A stretch of 64,000 bases of DNA from an uncultured Aliiroseovarius sp. (GCF_947492455.1 NZ_CANLNB010000001.1:186001-250000), one strand, 5' to 3'; numbered from the stretch's first letter, positions 26,860 to 36,977 are shown. Notes: generated by a model from the sequence alone, not told the origin. Made by a program: numbers and translations.

Positions 26860-28224
26860 TTACGCTTCCAGCGCGCGGCGCAGCAATTCCAGATCTTCCG
26901 CGATCTGATCATCCACGCCCTTCAGCTCGTCGATGCGCTTCACGCCATGCATGACCGTGGTATGATCCCGGCCGCCAAAACGGCGCCCGATTTCCGGCAG
27001 CGACCGCGAGGTCATGTGCTTGGCCAGATACATCGCCACCTGGCGCGGGCGCGCGATGGTGCGTACGCGACGCGGGCCAATCAGGTCCGACAGGCGGATG
27101 TTGTAGTGCTCGGACACTTTGCGCTGGATTTCCTCGACGGTGACCTTGCGGTCCGACGCACGAAGGATGTCGCCCAGACAATCTTGTGCCAGCTCCAGCG
27201 TGATCTCGCGCCCCACCAGCGATGCAAAGGCGAAGAGGCGCATCAAGGCGCCTTCCAGCACGCGCACGTTGGTCGAAATGCGATGCGCCAAATATTCCAG
27301 CACGCCGTCGGCAATCACCAGACCTTTGTACTGTTCACGGTACGCATTGACCTTGGTCTGCAAGACGCCCAGACGCAGTTCGTAGTCGGTCGGATGCAGG
27401 TCCACGACCAGACCACATTGCAGACGGCTTTTGATGCGGTCCTCAAGATCTTTGATCTCGCCTGGCGCGCGGTCGGCCGAGATGATGATCTGTTTGTTCT
27501 GGTCCACCAGCGCGTTGAAGGTGTGGAAGAACTCTTCCTGCGTGCTGTCTTTACCTGCGATGAACTGAACATCGTCGACCATCAGTACATCGACCGAACG
27601 GAACAGCTGTTTGAAGTCGATCATCTGCTTTTCGCGGATCGCCTGAACGAAGCGGTACATGAATTGCTCGGCAGACAGGTACACCACGCGCAGGTCGGGC
27701 TGGCGGGTCTTCATCTCGTGCGCGATGGCGTGCATCAGGTGGGTTTTACCCAGACCAACGCCACCATAGAGGAACAGCGGGTTGAACGTGACGGGGCCAC
27801 CTTCGGCGACGCGACGGGCCGCAGCGTGGGCCAGTTCGTTCGGCTTACCGACGACGAAGCTGTCAAACGTGAAACGCGCATCAAGCGGCGCGCCCGGCAG
27901 GTCGCTTTGATCGGGTTTGGCAGCGGCAGGTGCTGGGGCCGATGCCGCATCAGCAGGTTGTGCAACCGGGCGGGGCTTAACTTTTTCGGGAACTTTGAAC
28001 TCAAGGCGCGCGACCTTCACGCCCTCACCGTTCAGGTGGCTCAGAATTTGATCTCCAAAATTCTGGCTGACCCAGTTGCCCAAGAAGTTCGTCGGCACCA
28101 GAAAACGGGCAACGCCGCCATCCAGTTCGGCAAATTCCAAGGGTTCGATCCAGCTGGTATAGTTGTTTTGTCCCACTGCTTTTTGCAGCTTGTTGCGGAC
28201 CTTGCCCCATTGTTCGTTCGTCAT
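26860..28224 (-). CDS. dnaA: Chromosomal replication initiator DnaA
   Basis: Replication initiator of 454 residues. Domain I (QNNYTSWIEPLEF) is followed by a Pro/Ala-rich linker at about 95-120, the AAA+ domain III with Walker A GGVGLGKTH and Walker B LMVDDVQFI, and the domain IV DNA-binding signature GGRDHTTVMHG. The ATG at 28224 starts the standard N-terminus. The 534 bases upstream separate it from the rpsT terminator and contain a cluster of GANTC sites that could link expression to CcrM methylation, as known in Caulobacter. Confidence 0.97.
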   Translation of the reverse strand: MTNEQWGKVRNKLQKAVGQNNYTSWIEPLEFAELDGGVARFLVPTNFLGNWVSQNFGDQILSHLNGEGVKVARLEFKVPEKVKPRPVAQPADAASAPAPAAAKPDQSDLPGAPLDARFTFDSFVVGKPNELAHAAARRVAEGGPVTFNPLFLYGGVGLGKTHLMHAIAHEMKTRQPDLRVVYLSAEQFMYRFVQAIREKQMIDFKQLFRSVDVLMVDDVQFIAGKDSTQEEFFHTFNALVDQNKQIIISADRAPGEIKDLEDRIKSRLQCGLVVDLHPTDYELRLGVLQTKVNAYREQYKGLVIADGVLEYLAHRISTNVRVLEGALMRLFAFASLVGREITLELAQDCLGDILRASDRKVTVEEIQRKVSEHYNIRLSDLIGPRRVRTIARPRQVAMYLAKHMTSRSLPEIGRRFGGRDHTTVMHGVKRIDELKGVDDQIAEDLELLRRALEA

Positions 28225-28758
28225 CTTACCTCGACCCAGCGTTTAGTTAGACAGCCCAAGACCGTCCTTCACAGGTACTAATATCCCATTCATATGGCGC
28301 ACTTTCAGCGCACCCCTTCACAGCGACACACGAAATCCACAGCGCAGCCCAAGGCGCATGCTTTAAACGCCGCGCCCAATAGCGGACCGCACCACATGGT
28401 TCCCCATTCTGGCGACATGCCCAATTGGACGTCCGGAACATTACAGTCTGCTCAACCACCCCAGCAGGCAGGGTGGCAAAACGCCTTCAAGCGCGACCCA
28501 TACAAAATGGCGCACAACAGGCAACGGGATCTGACTTCAAAGAATCAAATCCGAATGTGGCAAAAAAGGGTATTCCCCTTAAAGTTCGTGGGTTTAGCCC
28601 ACTTATGTCTGATAGTCCCAAGTCGGCGAAGTGAATCGCTGCATGCAAGCTAGCAATCCCGCTGGGACTGGCGCAATAGAACTTCACGCTTGACTCTGTG
28701 ATTGCCGAAACGAATCCCGAAGGCACTTTACAAAATCAAATTTCTTGGCGGGTTTAGC
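28225..28758. promoter_or_regulatory. dnaA upstream region with GANTC cluster and short hairpins
   Basis: No gene seen in 534 bases. Four GANTC sites lie within 175 bases (28542, 28633, 28692, 28712), more than chance would give. Short inverted repeats are AAGGG/CCCTT (28566-28580) and GTGGG/CCCAC (28588-28602). One near-match to a DnaA box, AATCCACA, is around 28335, but there is no cluster of boxes. This is the dnaA promoter region; an origin is not supported by what can be seen. Confidence 0.5.
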
Positions 28759-28794
28759 AAAAAGAGCGTGCCCATTTGGACACGCTCTTTTTTT
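28759..28794 (-). terminator. Rho-independent terminator of rpsT
   Basis: A 10-bp perfect stem, AAAGAGCGTG / CACGCTCTTT (28761-28770, 28781-28790), flanked by A and T runs, lies 35 bases after the rpsT stop. The T tract on both sides means it could also stop transcription from the other strand. Confidence 0.9.
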
Positions 28795-28828
28795 GTTTTC
28801 GAGATGCTGTTCAGCAGTAGAAACTGAT

Positions 28829-29092
28829 TCAGCCCAGTGCTTTTACACGAGCCGACAGACGCGAGATTTTACGCGATGCGGTGTTCTTGTGGTAAACGCC
28901 TTTGGTGACGCCGCGCATCAGTTCAGGCTGAGCCGCTTTCAGAGCAGCAGCGGCTGCTTCTTTATCACCCGACTCGATTGCTTCTTCGACATTGCGCAGG
29001 AAGGTGCGGATGCGCGAACGGCGGGCTTTGTTTACGGCGAAACGACGCTCGTTCTGACGGGCGCGTTTTTTAGCTTGGGGCGAATTTGCCAT
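28829..29092 (-). CDS. rpsT: 30S ribosomal protein S20
   Basis: Small basic protein of 87 residues binding 16S rRNA, made of three helices. The sequence [17 protein letters not shown], the [14 protein letters not shown] block and the [11 protein letters not shown] end are characteristic. It is monocistronic: promoter region on one side and a strong terminator 35 bases after the stop. rpsT next to dnaA is usual in alphaproteobacteria. Confidence 0.96.
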   Translation of the reverse strand: MANSPQAKKRARQNERRFAVNKARRSRIRTFLRNVEEAIESGDKEAAAAALKAAQPELMRGVTKGVYHKNTASRKISRLSARVKALG

Positions 29093-29201
29093 GTGTCTGA
29101 TCCCTCTTTCGGGTGTGTTAAGTTGTCAAAGCTGCGCGCACAGCACCCGACCGGGTTCAGAACCGGTGATTCTGGCCTAAGCGGGCCTCACGCGCATGGA
29201 T

Positions 29202-29241
29202 GGGCTGCCCTTTAAGCCATTTCGGCCCTAAAGGGAAGCCC
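29202..29241 (-). terminator. Hairpin after the enoyl-CoA hydratase gene
   Basis: 13-base arms GGGCTGCCCTTTA (29202-29214) and TAAAGGGAAGCCC (29229-29241) pair with a single mismatch and lie eight bases after the hydratase stop. No U run follows, so it may serve as a 3' stabiliser or a weak terminator. Confidence 0.6.
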
Positions 29242-29248
29242 TATTGGT

Positions 29249-30025
29249 TTACTTGTCGCGGAACTGCGGTTCGCGCTTTTCGGCGAAGGCGGCCATGCCC
29301 TCTTTCTGGTCTTCGGTCGCAAAGAGCGAATGGAAGACGCGGCGTTCGAACAGAAGGCCTTCGGTCAGCGGCAGCTGCTCGGCGCGGTTCACGGTTTCTT
29401 TGATCGCCATCACGGTGATCATCGACTTCTCTGCGATCTTGGCCGCTGCCGACATCGCTTCGTCCATCAGCTTCTTGGCAGGCACAACGCGGCTGACCAG
29501 CCCCGAGCGCTCGGCCTCTTCCGCGTCCATGAAACGACCGGTCAGGTTCATGTCCATCGCCTTGGCGCGGCCGACCAGCTTGGTCAGGCGCTGCGTGCCA
29601 CCGATACCCGCCATCACGCCCAGGTTCACCTCGGGCTGGCCAAACTTGGCGGTGTCAGCGGCGATGATGAAATCACACATCATGGCCAGCTCGCACCCGC
29701 CGCCCAGCGCATAGCCGGATACCGCTGCGATGATCGGCTTGCGGATACGCATGATGGCTTGTTCTTCTTTGGTGAACAGATCGCCCGCGAAGACCTCGAC
29801 AAAGCTTTTCTCGGCCATCATCTTGATATCGGCACCGGCAGCGAACGCTTTTTCCGAACCGGTAATGACGATGCAGCGCACCTTGTCGTTTGCCTGCGCG
29901 TCGGCAAGTGCGTCGCCCAGCTCGCCCAGAAGCTCCAGGTTCAGCGCGTTCAATGCGTCGGGCCGGTGCAGCTTGACCAGCGTTACATGATCTTCGGTTT
30001 CAACGATGATGTTCTTATAGGCCAT
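29249..30025 (-). CDS. Enoyl-CoA hydratase (crotonase family)
   Basis: Crotonase of 258 residues, hydrating trans-2-enoyl-CoA in beta-oxidation or a related pathway. Visible are the CoA-binding and oxyanion-hole elements AAGADIKMMAE and GYALGGGCELAMMCD, and the second catalytic Glu in GQPEVNLGVMAGIGGTQRL; both acid-base glutamates are present, so true hydratase activity is likely. It sits alone between rpsT and mutM. Confidence 0.93.
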   Translation of the reverse strand: MAYKNIIVETEDHVTLVKLHRPDALNALNLELLGELGDALADAQANDKVRCIVITGSEKAFAAGADIKMMAEKSFVEVFAGDLFTKEEQAIMRIRKPIIAAVSGYALGGGCELAMMCDFIIAADTAKFGQPEVNLGVMAGIGGTQRLTKLVGRAKAMDMNLTGRFMDAEEAERSGLVSRVVPAKKLMDEAMSAAAKIAEKSMITVMAIKETVNRAEQLPLTEGLLFERRVFHSLFATEDQKEGMAAFAEKREPQFRDK

Positions 30026-30090
30026 GGTTCCCCTGCCTTTGTCACGAGTGGTTGGAGCGGAGTCCTAGCACGCCACCCCAATGGATCAAG

Positions 30091-30942
30091 CTATCTTTGG
30101 CATTGCGGGCAATAGAATGTCGAGCGCCCAGATTGCGTAATACGCGCAATTTCCCCCGTGCAGCCGCATGTGACGCAACGTTCACCCTCGCGACCATAGG
30201 TGCGGAAATTGTGTTGAAAATAACCCAAATCGCCATCCGCCTGCCGGTAATCCTTCAAGGACGACCCGCCACTTTCGATCGCCTCCGACAACACATCGCG
30301 GATGATCGGTACCAAACTGGCAACACGCTGTTTCGAGATCTTGGCCGCTTTGCGCGCGGGATGGATCCCAGCCCGAAACAGCACCTCGCAGACATATATA
30401 TTGCCCAGCCCCGCGATGATTCCCTGATCCAGCAGCGCCGTTTTGATGGGGGAGTTCTTCGTCCGCAGCGCCTCGACCAAATAGGATTCGTCGAACTGAT
30501 TTCCCAGTGGCTCCGGCCCCAACACGCGGATCAGCTTGTGATCGTCCAGCGCGCCAGTCGGGCACAGGTCCATCGCCCCGAACCGGCGCGGATCGTTGAA
30601 CGTCACCCGTGCGCCGTTTTCCATATCAAAAACCACATGGTCATGCTTTTCCGGCGCAGGGTGTTCGTGATGGAACTTCCCAAGCTTGTGGCCCGAGATC
30701 AGCATTCGCCCCGACATCCCCAGATGCACGATCAGCGTCTCATCCGTATCCAGATCGACCAGCAGGTATTTCGACCGCCGCCCCAGCCGCTGCACCGTCG
30801 CCCCGGTCAGACGCTCAGCCATACGATCAGGAAAGGGCCAGCGCAGCCCTTCTCGCCGCGTTTCGGCCTGCCCAATCCGCACGCCCTCCATCACTGGCAG
30901 CAATCCGCGACGTACTGTCTCGACCTCGGGTAATTCGGGCAT
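30091..30942 (-). CDS. mutM: Formamidopyrimidine-DNA glycosylase
   Basis: Base-excision repair enzyme of 283 residues removing 8-oxoguanine and formamidopyrimidines. The catalytic N-terminus is [13 protein letters not shown] (Pro2 nucleophile after Met removal, Glu3), with a helix-two-turns-helix region ([15 protein letters not shown]) and a C-terminal zinc finger CVTC...YCPQC. It is divergent from ubiE. Confidence 0.96.
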   Translation of the reverse strand: MPELPEVETVRRGLLPVMEGVRIGQAETRREGLRWPFPDRMAERLTGATVQRLGRRSKYLLVDLDTDETLIVHLGMSGRMLISGHKLGKFHHEHPAPEKHDHVVFDMENGARVTFNDPRRFGAMDLCPTGALDDHKLIRVLGPEPLGNQFDESYLVEALRTKNSPIKTALLDQGIIAGLGNIYVCEVLFRAGIHPARKAAKISKQRVASLVPIIRDVLSEAIESGGSSLKDYRQADGDLGYFQHNFRTYGREGERCVTCGCTGEIARITQSGRSTFYCPQCQR

Positions 30943-31016
30943 GTTGAAAGCCTCTCCATTGTGCGTCCCTTACTGTCACGATATGAGGGATCAACCGCAA
31001 GCAGCGAGTATGCCCA

Positions 31017-31769
31017 ATGAGCACGTCAGACAACCGCACCACGCATTTCGGGTTCAAAACCGTGAACGAGGACGACAAGGCCGGAATGGTCCACGGCGTC
31101 TTTACCAATGTGGCCTCGAAATACGACATCATGAACGATGTGATGTCCGTCGGCATCCACCGCGTTTGGAAAGACGCGATGATGGATTGGCTGGCCCCGC
31201 GCGACGGGCAGCGCCTGTTGGACGTGGCGGGCGGCACCGGCGACATTTCCTTCCGCTTTCTGGGTCGCGCCCCGGGGGCCGAGGCCGTTGTTCTGGATAT
31301 GACCGAAAGCATGCTGGTCGAAGGCCGTCAGCGCGCCGAAGCCACGCACCTTGCCAATCATCTGGACTGGGTCGTCGGCGACGCGATGGCCCTGCCGTTT
31401 GAGGATAACAGCTTTGACCGCTACACGATCAGCTTCGGCATCCGCAACGTGACCCGAATTCCGGACGCGCTGAAGGAAGCCTACCGCGTGTTGAAACCCG
31501 GCGGCCGCCTGATGGTGTTAGAGTTCAGCCAACTGCCCGATGAAGGCATGCAAAAGCTTTATGACCTCTATTCCTTCAACGTGATCCCACGCATGGGCAA
31601 GCTGATTGCAGACGACTACGACAGCTATCAGTATCTGGTGGAGTCGATCCGCAAGTTCCCTGATCAGGAAACCTTCGCCCGTATGATCCGCGAAGCCGGG
31701 TTCGAGAATGTGAAATATCGCAACCTCTCGATGGGCATCGCGGCCCTGCATTCGGGGTGGAAAATCTAA
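31017..31769 (+). CDS. ubiE: Ubiquinone/menaquinone biosynthesis C-methyltransferase
   Basis: SAM-dependent C-methyltransferase of 250 residues acting on the benzoquinol intermediate of ubiquinone synthesis. The SAM-binding motif [11 protein letters not shown], the family stretch [17 protein letters not shown] and the later SFGIRNV block identify it. The ubiB gene starts one base after the stop, so the pair forms an operon. Confidence 0.96.
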   Translation: MSTSDNRTTHFGFKTVNEDDKAGMVHGVFTNVASKYDIMNDVMSVGIHRVWKDAMMDWLAPRDGQRLLDVAGGTGDISFRFLGRAPGAEAVVLDMTESMLVEGRQRAEATHLANHLDWVVGDAMALPFEDNSFDRYTISFGIRNVTRIPDALKEAYRVLKPGGRLMVLEFSQLPDEGMQKLYDLYSFNVIPRMGKLIADDYDSYQYLVESIRKFPDQETFARMIREAGFENVKYRNLSMGIAALHSGWKI

Positions 31770-31770
31770 G

Positions 31771-33300
31771 ATGCGTGGCCCTCACAACATCTGGCGCCTG
31801 ATCCGTACCGGCGCGACCTTCCAACGCACCGGCGCAATGGGCGTCGTGCTGGACGCGATGAGCGCACCGGCATCGATCCGCATCGCCGCCCATGTGGTCG
31901 GCTGGCCCTTCGCGTGGCTGGGCAAAAAGGGCGACCCCGCTTTGCCCCCCGTCACCCGCGCCATCACCGCGCTGGGTCCGGCCTATATCAAGTTCGGTCA
32001 GATCCTGTCGACGCGCCCCGACGTCGTTGGCCCTGAACTGGCGGACCAGCTGCAATACCTGCAAGACAAGCTGCCGCCGTTCAAACAGGACGTGGCGCGC
32101 CGCATGATCGAGAAAGAGCTTGGGATCGAGATCGACACGGTGTTCTCCGAGTTCTCGGAACCCGTCGCCGCCGCCTCGATCGCGCAGGTGCACAAGGCTC
32201 GTCTGGCTGACACGGGGGAAGCTGTCGCCGTCAAGGTTCTGCGCCCCGGCATCGAACGCGCCTTCCGCACCGATATCGACGCCTTCCACTTCTCGGCCCG
32301 CGTGATCGAGATGCTGTTGCCGTCGACCCGCCGTTTGCGCCCCACCGATGTGGTCGAGCATTTCGAGCACACCGTCATGGGCGAACTGGACCTGCGCCTT
32401 GAAAGCGCCTCGGCCAGCGAGTTTGCCGAAAACACCGCGCAGGACGACGGCTTTGTCGTGCCCGAGGTGAACTGGGGCCTGACCGGTCGCACCGTCATGA
32501 CGCTGGGCTGGGGCGAAGGCATTCCGGCCAATGATCTGGCCGCCATCCGCGCCTCGGGTTTGGACATGCAGCAGTTGGGTGAACGCGTTTTGCAGCTGTT
32601 CCTGTCCCACGCCCTGCGCGACGGGCTGTTTCATGGCGACATGCACCAAGGCAACCTGAAATTCGCCGCGAACGGTGACATCATTGCCGTAGACTTTGGC
32701 ATCATGGGGCGGATCGACGAATACACGCGCCGCGTCTATGCCGAAATTCTGTATGGCTTCATCACCCGCAACTACCGCCGCGTCGCCGAGGTGCATTTCG
32801 AAGCAGGCTACGTCCCCGCCGACCGCGATGTCGAGGAATTCGCCCGCGCCCTGCGCGCCGTGGGCGAGCCGATTTTCGGCATGAATGCCACGCAGATTTC
32901 CATGGGCCGCCTGCTGGCCTACCTGTTCGAAGTAACTGAAAAATTCGGCATGGAAACCCGGACCGAGCTGATCTTGCTGCAACGGACCATGGTTGTGGTG
33001 GAAGGCGTTTCGCGCTCGCTGAGCCCGGATATCAATATCTGGAAAGTCGCCAAGCCCGTTGTGGAAAGCTATATCTCGAACTCGATCGGGCCGAAGGCTT
33101 TGTTGCAGGATTTGGTCCACACCGCCCGCGTTCTGGCCCGCTTTGGTCCGCGCCTGCCCGAATTGGCAGAAGCCGCTTTGATCCGCCAGTCCGAACCCCA
33201 TCAAGAAGCCGACCGCGCCCGCCCGTTGCGCGCGATGAGCTATGTGACTTTGGGTGGCGGATTGGCCTTGGCAGCAGTCTGGGTCTCAACCCTGCTCTGA
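31771..33300 (+). CDS. ubiB: UbiB-type ubiquinone biosynthesis kinase-like protein
   Basis: Atypical ABC1/ADCK-family kinase-like ATPase of 509 residues needed for ubiquinone synthesis. The KxGQ motif is in KFGQILSTRPD, the Ala-rich loop in AAASIAQVHKA, the catalytic loop in HGDMHQGNL and the metal site in VDFGIMGRI. The C-terminus has a hydrophobic membrane-anchor segment (LGGGLALAAVWVSTLL). It overlaps the convergent phosphotransferase gene by 15 bases. Confidence 0.95.
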   Translation: MRGPHNIWRLIRTGATFQRTGAMGVVLDAMSAPASIRIAAHVVGWPFAWLGKKGDPALPPVTRAITALGPAYIKFGQILSTRPDVVGPELADQLQYLQDKLPPFKQDVARRMIEKELGIEIDTVFSEFSEPVAAASIAQVHKARLADTGEAVAVKVLRPGIERAFRTDIDAFHFSARVIEMLLPSTRRLRPTDVVEHFEHTVMGELDLRLESASASEFAENTAQDDGFVVPEVNWGLTGRTVMTLGWGEGIPANDLAAIRASGLDMQQLGERVLQLFLSHALRDGLFHGDMHQGNLKFAANGDIIAVDFGIMGRIDEYTRRVYAEILYGFITRNYRRVAEVHFEAGYVPADRDVEEFARALRAVGEPIFGMNATQISMGRLLAYLFEVTEKFGMETRTELILLQRTMVVVEGVSRSLSPDINIWKVAKPVVESYISNSIGPKALLQDLVHTARVLARFGPRLPELAEAALIRQSEPHQEADRARPLRAMSYVTLGGGLALAAVWVSTLL

Positions 33301-34197
33301 CGCGCGCTGCTCCAACGCGGCGACATCGCGATAGGCGGCGTCTCCGTGCGCGGCTTTCCAGTGGCAATAGCACGCCATCCGCCAGTGAAAGAGCGGCGCC
33401 AATGCCGTATAGCGCGCCACGCCAACGGCGTCGCCGCCCGCGGCCAGATAGGCTGACAAGAAGGCCGACTGCTCTTCAGCCGACAAGGGCCGGTTGCCGT
33501 ACAGGATCTGCATCGCCGGGGACAGGAAGATCGCAAGATCCGCTGCAGAATCCCCGATGCTTGGGCACTGCCAGTCGATCAAACGCAATCCGTCCGCCAT
33601 CACGACGACATTGCCGGGAACAACATCCCCATGCAGGAACCGCCTTGTCGGCTGCGGCAGGTCGGTTGTGACTTCTGGCGGGGGCGGCAAGTCCATCCCA
33701 ATCGCACGCGCCATGGCCTGCGTTTCGGCGATCAAAGACACGGGCGAGGTGATCGTCTCGGGCAGTTCCTCGGGCGGAATGATTTGGTGCAGGCGGGCCA
33801 TCAGTTGGGCGACCCCCTCGACCACACCGCTCCACGGTACGCCATCCACATGGCGGTACAGCACGCTCGCGCCCAGCGCGCTGTCCAGAAAGCCCACGAA
33901 ATCGGGGGCAATCCCCATGCCCGCCAGATATTTCAACACCAACGCCTCGCGCGTGCCATCATTGGCAAACAGGGGCGTTGCGGCCGCAGCATCATACAGT
34001 TTGCAGACAAGGTCATGCGGCATGTCGTCCGAGGTGATCTGCCAGATCGGATTGCTCCGCCCGCCCATCAGCTGGGACCAAGTTGCCCGCTTGGACACAT
34101 GCCCTTCCTCCTGCCAAATCAGGGCAAGCGCCTGTTGCAGAGCGTCCTGATCTTGCCGCGCAGGCAGATCGTCCAACATGATGTCACGCAGTGTCAT
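33286..34197 (-). CDS. Aminoglycoside/choline phosphotransferase-family protein
   Basis: Kinase-fold protein of 303 residues. The catalytic block FLHGDVVPGNVVVM with Asp and Asn, followed by the metal Asp in LIDWQ, matches the APH/choline kinase family. Small-molecule kinase activity is likely, but the substrate is not evident; relatives act on choline, homoserine, thiamine or N-acetylhexosamine. It runs convergently into ubiB. Confidence 0.85.
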   Translation of the reverse strand: MTLRDIMLDDLPARQDQDALQQALALIWQEEGHVSKRATWSQLMGGRSNPIWQITSDDMPHDLVCKLYDAAAATPLFANDGTREALVLKYLAGMGIAPDFVGFLDSALGASVLYRHVDGVPWSGVVEGVAQLMARLHQIIPPEELPETITSPVSLIAETQAMARAIGMDLPPPPEVTTDLPQPTRRFLHGDVVPGNVVVMADGLRLIDWQCPSIGDSAADLAIFLSPAMQILYGNRPLSAEEQSAFLSAYLAAGGDAVGVARYTALAPLFHWRMACYCHWKAAHGDAAYRDVAALEQRASEQG

Positions 34198-34233
34198 ACA
34201 GGCTGTATAGCCAACCCGCTCCGCGACGAAAAC

Positions 34234-34914
34234 TTATTCAGCGGCTTCGCGCAGGGCGGAAACGGCATCTGCGGTCACCCGCTCGCCACTTTCCAGCACA
34301 AGCCACAACTGCCCGCCGCTATTTTGGGTTTCCACGATCCGGCCATAGCTTTCCATCGGGTCGGTCGACAGGTGTCGCCCGTTGCTGCGGCTGGTCAGCT
34401 CGAAGGAATAGACGCCGTGGGGCAGAGCATTCCCATTCTGATCAAGACCATCCCACTCCACGGGATCTGTCGACACCGGCAGCGGCTCGCTATCGACGAT
34501 GATTCCTTCCGCGTTTTTGACCACCAAGATGGTTTCATCCGCGGCCGCAACCGGGTTCGGGGACAAAGTAATCGGGTCACCATCGAACAAAACCGGGGCG
34601 GTCACGCGCGCCTCTTTCCCGACCCAATCCGCAATGTCCGACATGCCCATCAACCCAAGCTGCGTTCCCATCGCCTTCAACAGATCATTGGTGCGCACCT
34701 GCTGCTCGACCCCCGAGAACGTTGCAAGCTGCACCGCATAATCCGTCGATTCGATCGGGTTCAGCGGATCTTGGTTTTCCATCTGCGCGGTCAGCATCAC
34801 CAGAAAAGTCTCGAAATCAGACGACACCATCGGCCCGTCCGAGGCTGATGCCTCGGCATAATCCGCGGCGGGTGCCGTCAGGGCGGCGGGCATGGCTGTA
34901 GGGGTAACGTTCAT
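34234..34914 (-). CDS. flgD: Flagellar hook capping protein FlgD
   Basis: Hook cap scaffold of 226 residues that guides hook protein assembly and is later lost. The N-terminal signature DFETFLVMLTAQMENQDPLNP and FSGVEQQVRTNDLL identify it; a FlgD Ig-like domain covers the C-terminal part (VEWDGLDQNGNALPHGVYSF). The ATG at 34914 has AGGAG 7 bases upstream and lies 10 bases after the fliK stop. Confidence 0.93.
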   Translation of the reverse strand: MNVTPTAMPAALTAPAADYAEASASDGPMVSSDFETFLVMLTAQMENQDPLNPIESTDYAVQLATFSGVEQQVRTNDLLKAMGTQLGLMGMSDIADWVGKEARVTAPVLFDGDPITLSPNPVAAADETILVVKNAEGIIVDSEPLPVSTDPVEWDGLDQNGNALPHGVYSFELTSRSNGRHLSTDPMESYGRIVETQNSGGQLWLVLESGERVTADAVSALREAAE

Positions 34915-34924
34915 GCTGTGCTCC

Positions 34925-36562
34925 TTACACTCGAATATCCACACCCGCGCGGCCCGCGATGTTCAATGCGCGTGGCAGGGGGTCTTCCGGCGCATCTTGC
35001 GGGTCGAACTGTGGGGTATGGGATGGGGTTGCGGCGGCGTCATCGGAATGCGTATCGCCGCCGCCTTCGGACGTTTGTTGCTGAAACGTGAAACTCACAT
35101 CCGACATGCCAAGCTCGCGCATGTCTTGTGCCAGCTGGTCGATATGACGCCGCATCAAGTCCAGCGTGTCTGGCCGTTCGAAGCTGAGAACGACATGCAT
35201 GGCAGAGCCTTCGGTCTGGAAAGACATGCGCAATCTGCCAAGCTCCTCGGGGCTCAGCGTAAGTTCAACCGGGCGATCCGGTTGCTGCCGGACGATCTCG
35301 GCGATCTGCGCCATTGCCATGCGCGGAACCTCGGCACCACGCGCAATAGCGGCTGGCTTCAGGTCGGCTGACGTCTGCGACACCTGATCAACCACGCGAA
35401 ATCCGGCCTCGTCAGATGCCAGCCGCTCTGCCTCTTGTTCGACCGTGAATATCAATGGAGGGGCGGACACCGGCATCGGAGCGTGTTTCATCATATCCGG
35501 AGCCTGCGCGGTCTTTAGATCGGGCCCCGATGCAGTACCGGGTGCAGGGCTGTTGGGCGCCGCTTCCTCGGCTTGCGGCGCGGGGATGCTCTGCGGCTGA
35601 ACTGCGTCGACCGGTTTGGGCGTAGTCACACTCACGTTTTGTGGTGAATCGGACTTCTGCGCCACAAGGTGCTTTTCATGATGTGAGGCCGCCGATTCTG
35701 TCGGGCGCTCCAGAGCGGATCTGGGGATATCTGCACCCGCACGGTGATCCAGAACCCGTGTGAACGCCGCCGCAACGCCCGGCTCTGCAGGATGCTGGTT
35801 CAGAAGACTGGGGCCGGACATCACATCTGTTCGGGCCAATAGCGCGTCATGAACCATCCCGGCCATTGAGAGTTGCTCTGAACGAGGTTGCCCTGCGGGT
35901 AACACCGCCTTTTCTGCGGGCGCTTGGGGATGCTCGAGCGCTTTTGGTGCCTGATGATCTGGCGTCAGAAGCGCGGCAACAGACGCGTTCGCCGCACCCT
36001 CGGCGACCGGGTTAGACATCTCTGCTTCGGCGAGACCCGAAGGGCTGTCGCCCACGTCCTGCGGAGCGTCGACAGCCACCGCGGAATGCGTGAGGGACAC
36101 ATCTGTCCCGTGCGCCAACGGCGCAGGATCCGGTTCAGGACGTATCGACACCCCATCACCCGGAATGGAATCAGCCGACGGCAAGGGCTTTGCCACATTC
36201 ACGTCGTCTCGCGTGAAATCCTCAGGCATACGTTGTGCCGCGACCGTCAGATCTGGCAGCGTCCTGCGCAGGTCTCCCGCAAGCTTAGGCGTAACCGCCG
36301 AAAGCTCTGTCATATCAAAAGGCGTGTCTGGCGCGGGGATGATATCCCCCTTTTGAAACTGCGCCTTTTCCTCCTCAAGATTTGATTCAATCGTCACAGC
36401 GGTCGGCAGATCCATCGCCTTAGACGGCTTTTCCTGATCCAGAAAAACAATATCAAATGCGGACACTGGCGGCACAATTGACTCGCCCCACTCCACTGCA
36501 GGGATTTGAGTGTCGCGATCCGTCTGCCCCGCAGGTGCGAAAAGAAACTGTGCAATTTGCAT
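34925..36562 (-). CDS. fliK: Flagellar hook-length control protein FliK
   Basis: Exported molecular ruler of 545 residues that sets hook length and switches substrate class. Most of the protein is a low-complexity Pro/Ala/Glu-rich stretch, as in other FliK proteins. The conserved C-terminal domain has VELTLSPEELGRLRM and continues to about 500, followed by a tail with QQQTSEGGGD. It precedes flgD in an operon transcribed away from the flgJ-like gene. Confidence 0.88.
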   Translation of the reverse strand: MQIAQFLFAPAGQTDRDTQIPAVEWGESIVPPVSAFDIVFLDQEKPSKAMDLPTAVTIESNLEEEKAQFQKGDIIPAPDTPFDMTELSAVTPKLAGDLRRTLPDLTVAAQRMPEDFTRDDVNVAKPLPSADSIPGDGVSIRPEPDPAPLAHGTDVSLTHSAVAVDAPQDVGDSPSGLAEAEMSNPVAEGAANASVAALLTPDHQAPKALEHPQAPAEKAVLPAGQPRSEQLSMAGMVHDALLARTDVMSGPSLLNQHPAEPGVAAAFTRVLDHRAGADIPRSALERPTESAASHHEKHLVAQKSDSPQNVSVTTPKPVDAVQPQSIPAPQAEEAAPNSPAPGTASGPDLKTAQAPDMMKHAPMPVSAPPLIFTVEQEAERLASDEAGFRVVDQVSQTSADLKPAAIARGAEVPRMAMAQIAEIVRQQPDRPVELTLSPEELGRLRMSFQTEGSAMHVVLSFERPDTLDLMRRHIDQLAQDMRELGMSDVSFTFQQQTSEGGGDTHSDDAAATPSHTPQFDPQDAPEDPLPRALNIAGRAGVDIRV

Positions 36563-36680
36563 AAGGTCCGTCCGGGAGTTCTGCCTCGGTTCAGCGCAGA
36601 ATTGCAGATGGGAATTACCAAATCTTTACCGCTGACAGTGACACTGGGAAAAACTGTGACGAATTTGAAAGGGCGACATC

Positions 36681-36977
36681 ATGGATAGTGTCTCAGGTGT
36701 ATCGCAGCCTATCGCGACGCAAAAACCGATTGCAGCGGACCCGGACAAAGCGCTTTGGGACGCCGCCAAAGAACTGGAAGCCAGCTTCTTGTCCGAGATG
36801 CTGAAATCCGCCGGGATCGGCAAGACGCCGGACAGTTTTGGCGGCGGCATTGGCGAGGATCAGTTCGCGTCGTTTCTGCGTCAGGAACAGGCGCGCAGCA
36901 TGGTCGACAGCGGCGGGATCGGCCTTGCCCAATCCCTTTTCGAAGCATTGAAGGAGCGTTCGGATGCACAAGTTTAA
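36681..36977 (+). CDS. Rod-binding protein, FlgJ N-terminal domain type
   Basis: 98-residue protein matching only the rod-cap half of FlgJ (LEASFLSEMLKSAG and GGIGEDQFASFLRQEQAR); the muramidase half is absent, as is usual in alphaproteobacteria. It is presumably a rod assembly cap. Its 3' end overlaps the FlgN-like gene by 14 bases, which indicates coupling. Confidence 0.88.
   Translation: MDSVSGVSQPIATQKPIAADPDKALWDAAKELEASFLSEMLKSAGIGKTPDSFGGGIGEDQFASFLRQEQARSMVDSGGIGLAQSLFEALKERSDAQV

Noticed and set aside
28225-28758. Chromosomal replication origin upstream of dnaA
   Set aside because: Only one weak DnaA-box match (near 28335) and no clear AT-rich unwinding region; position alone is not enough.
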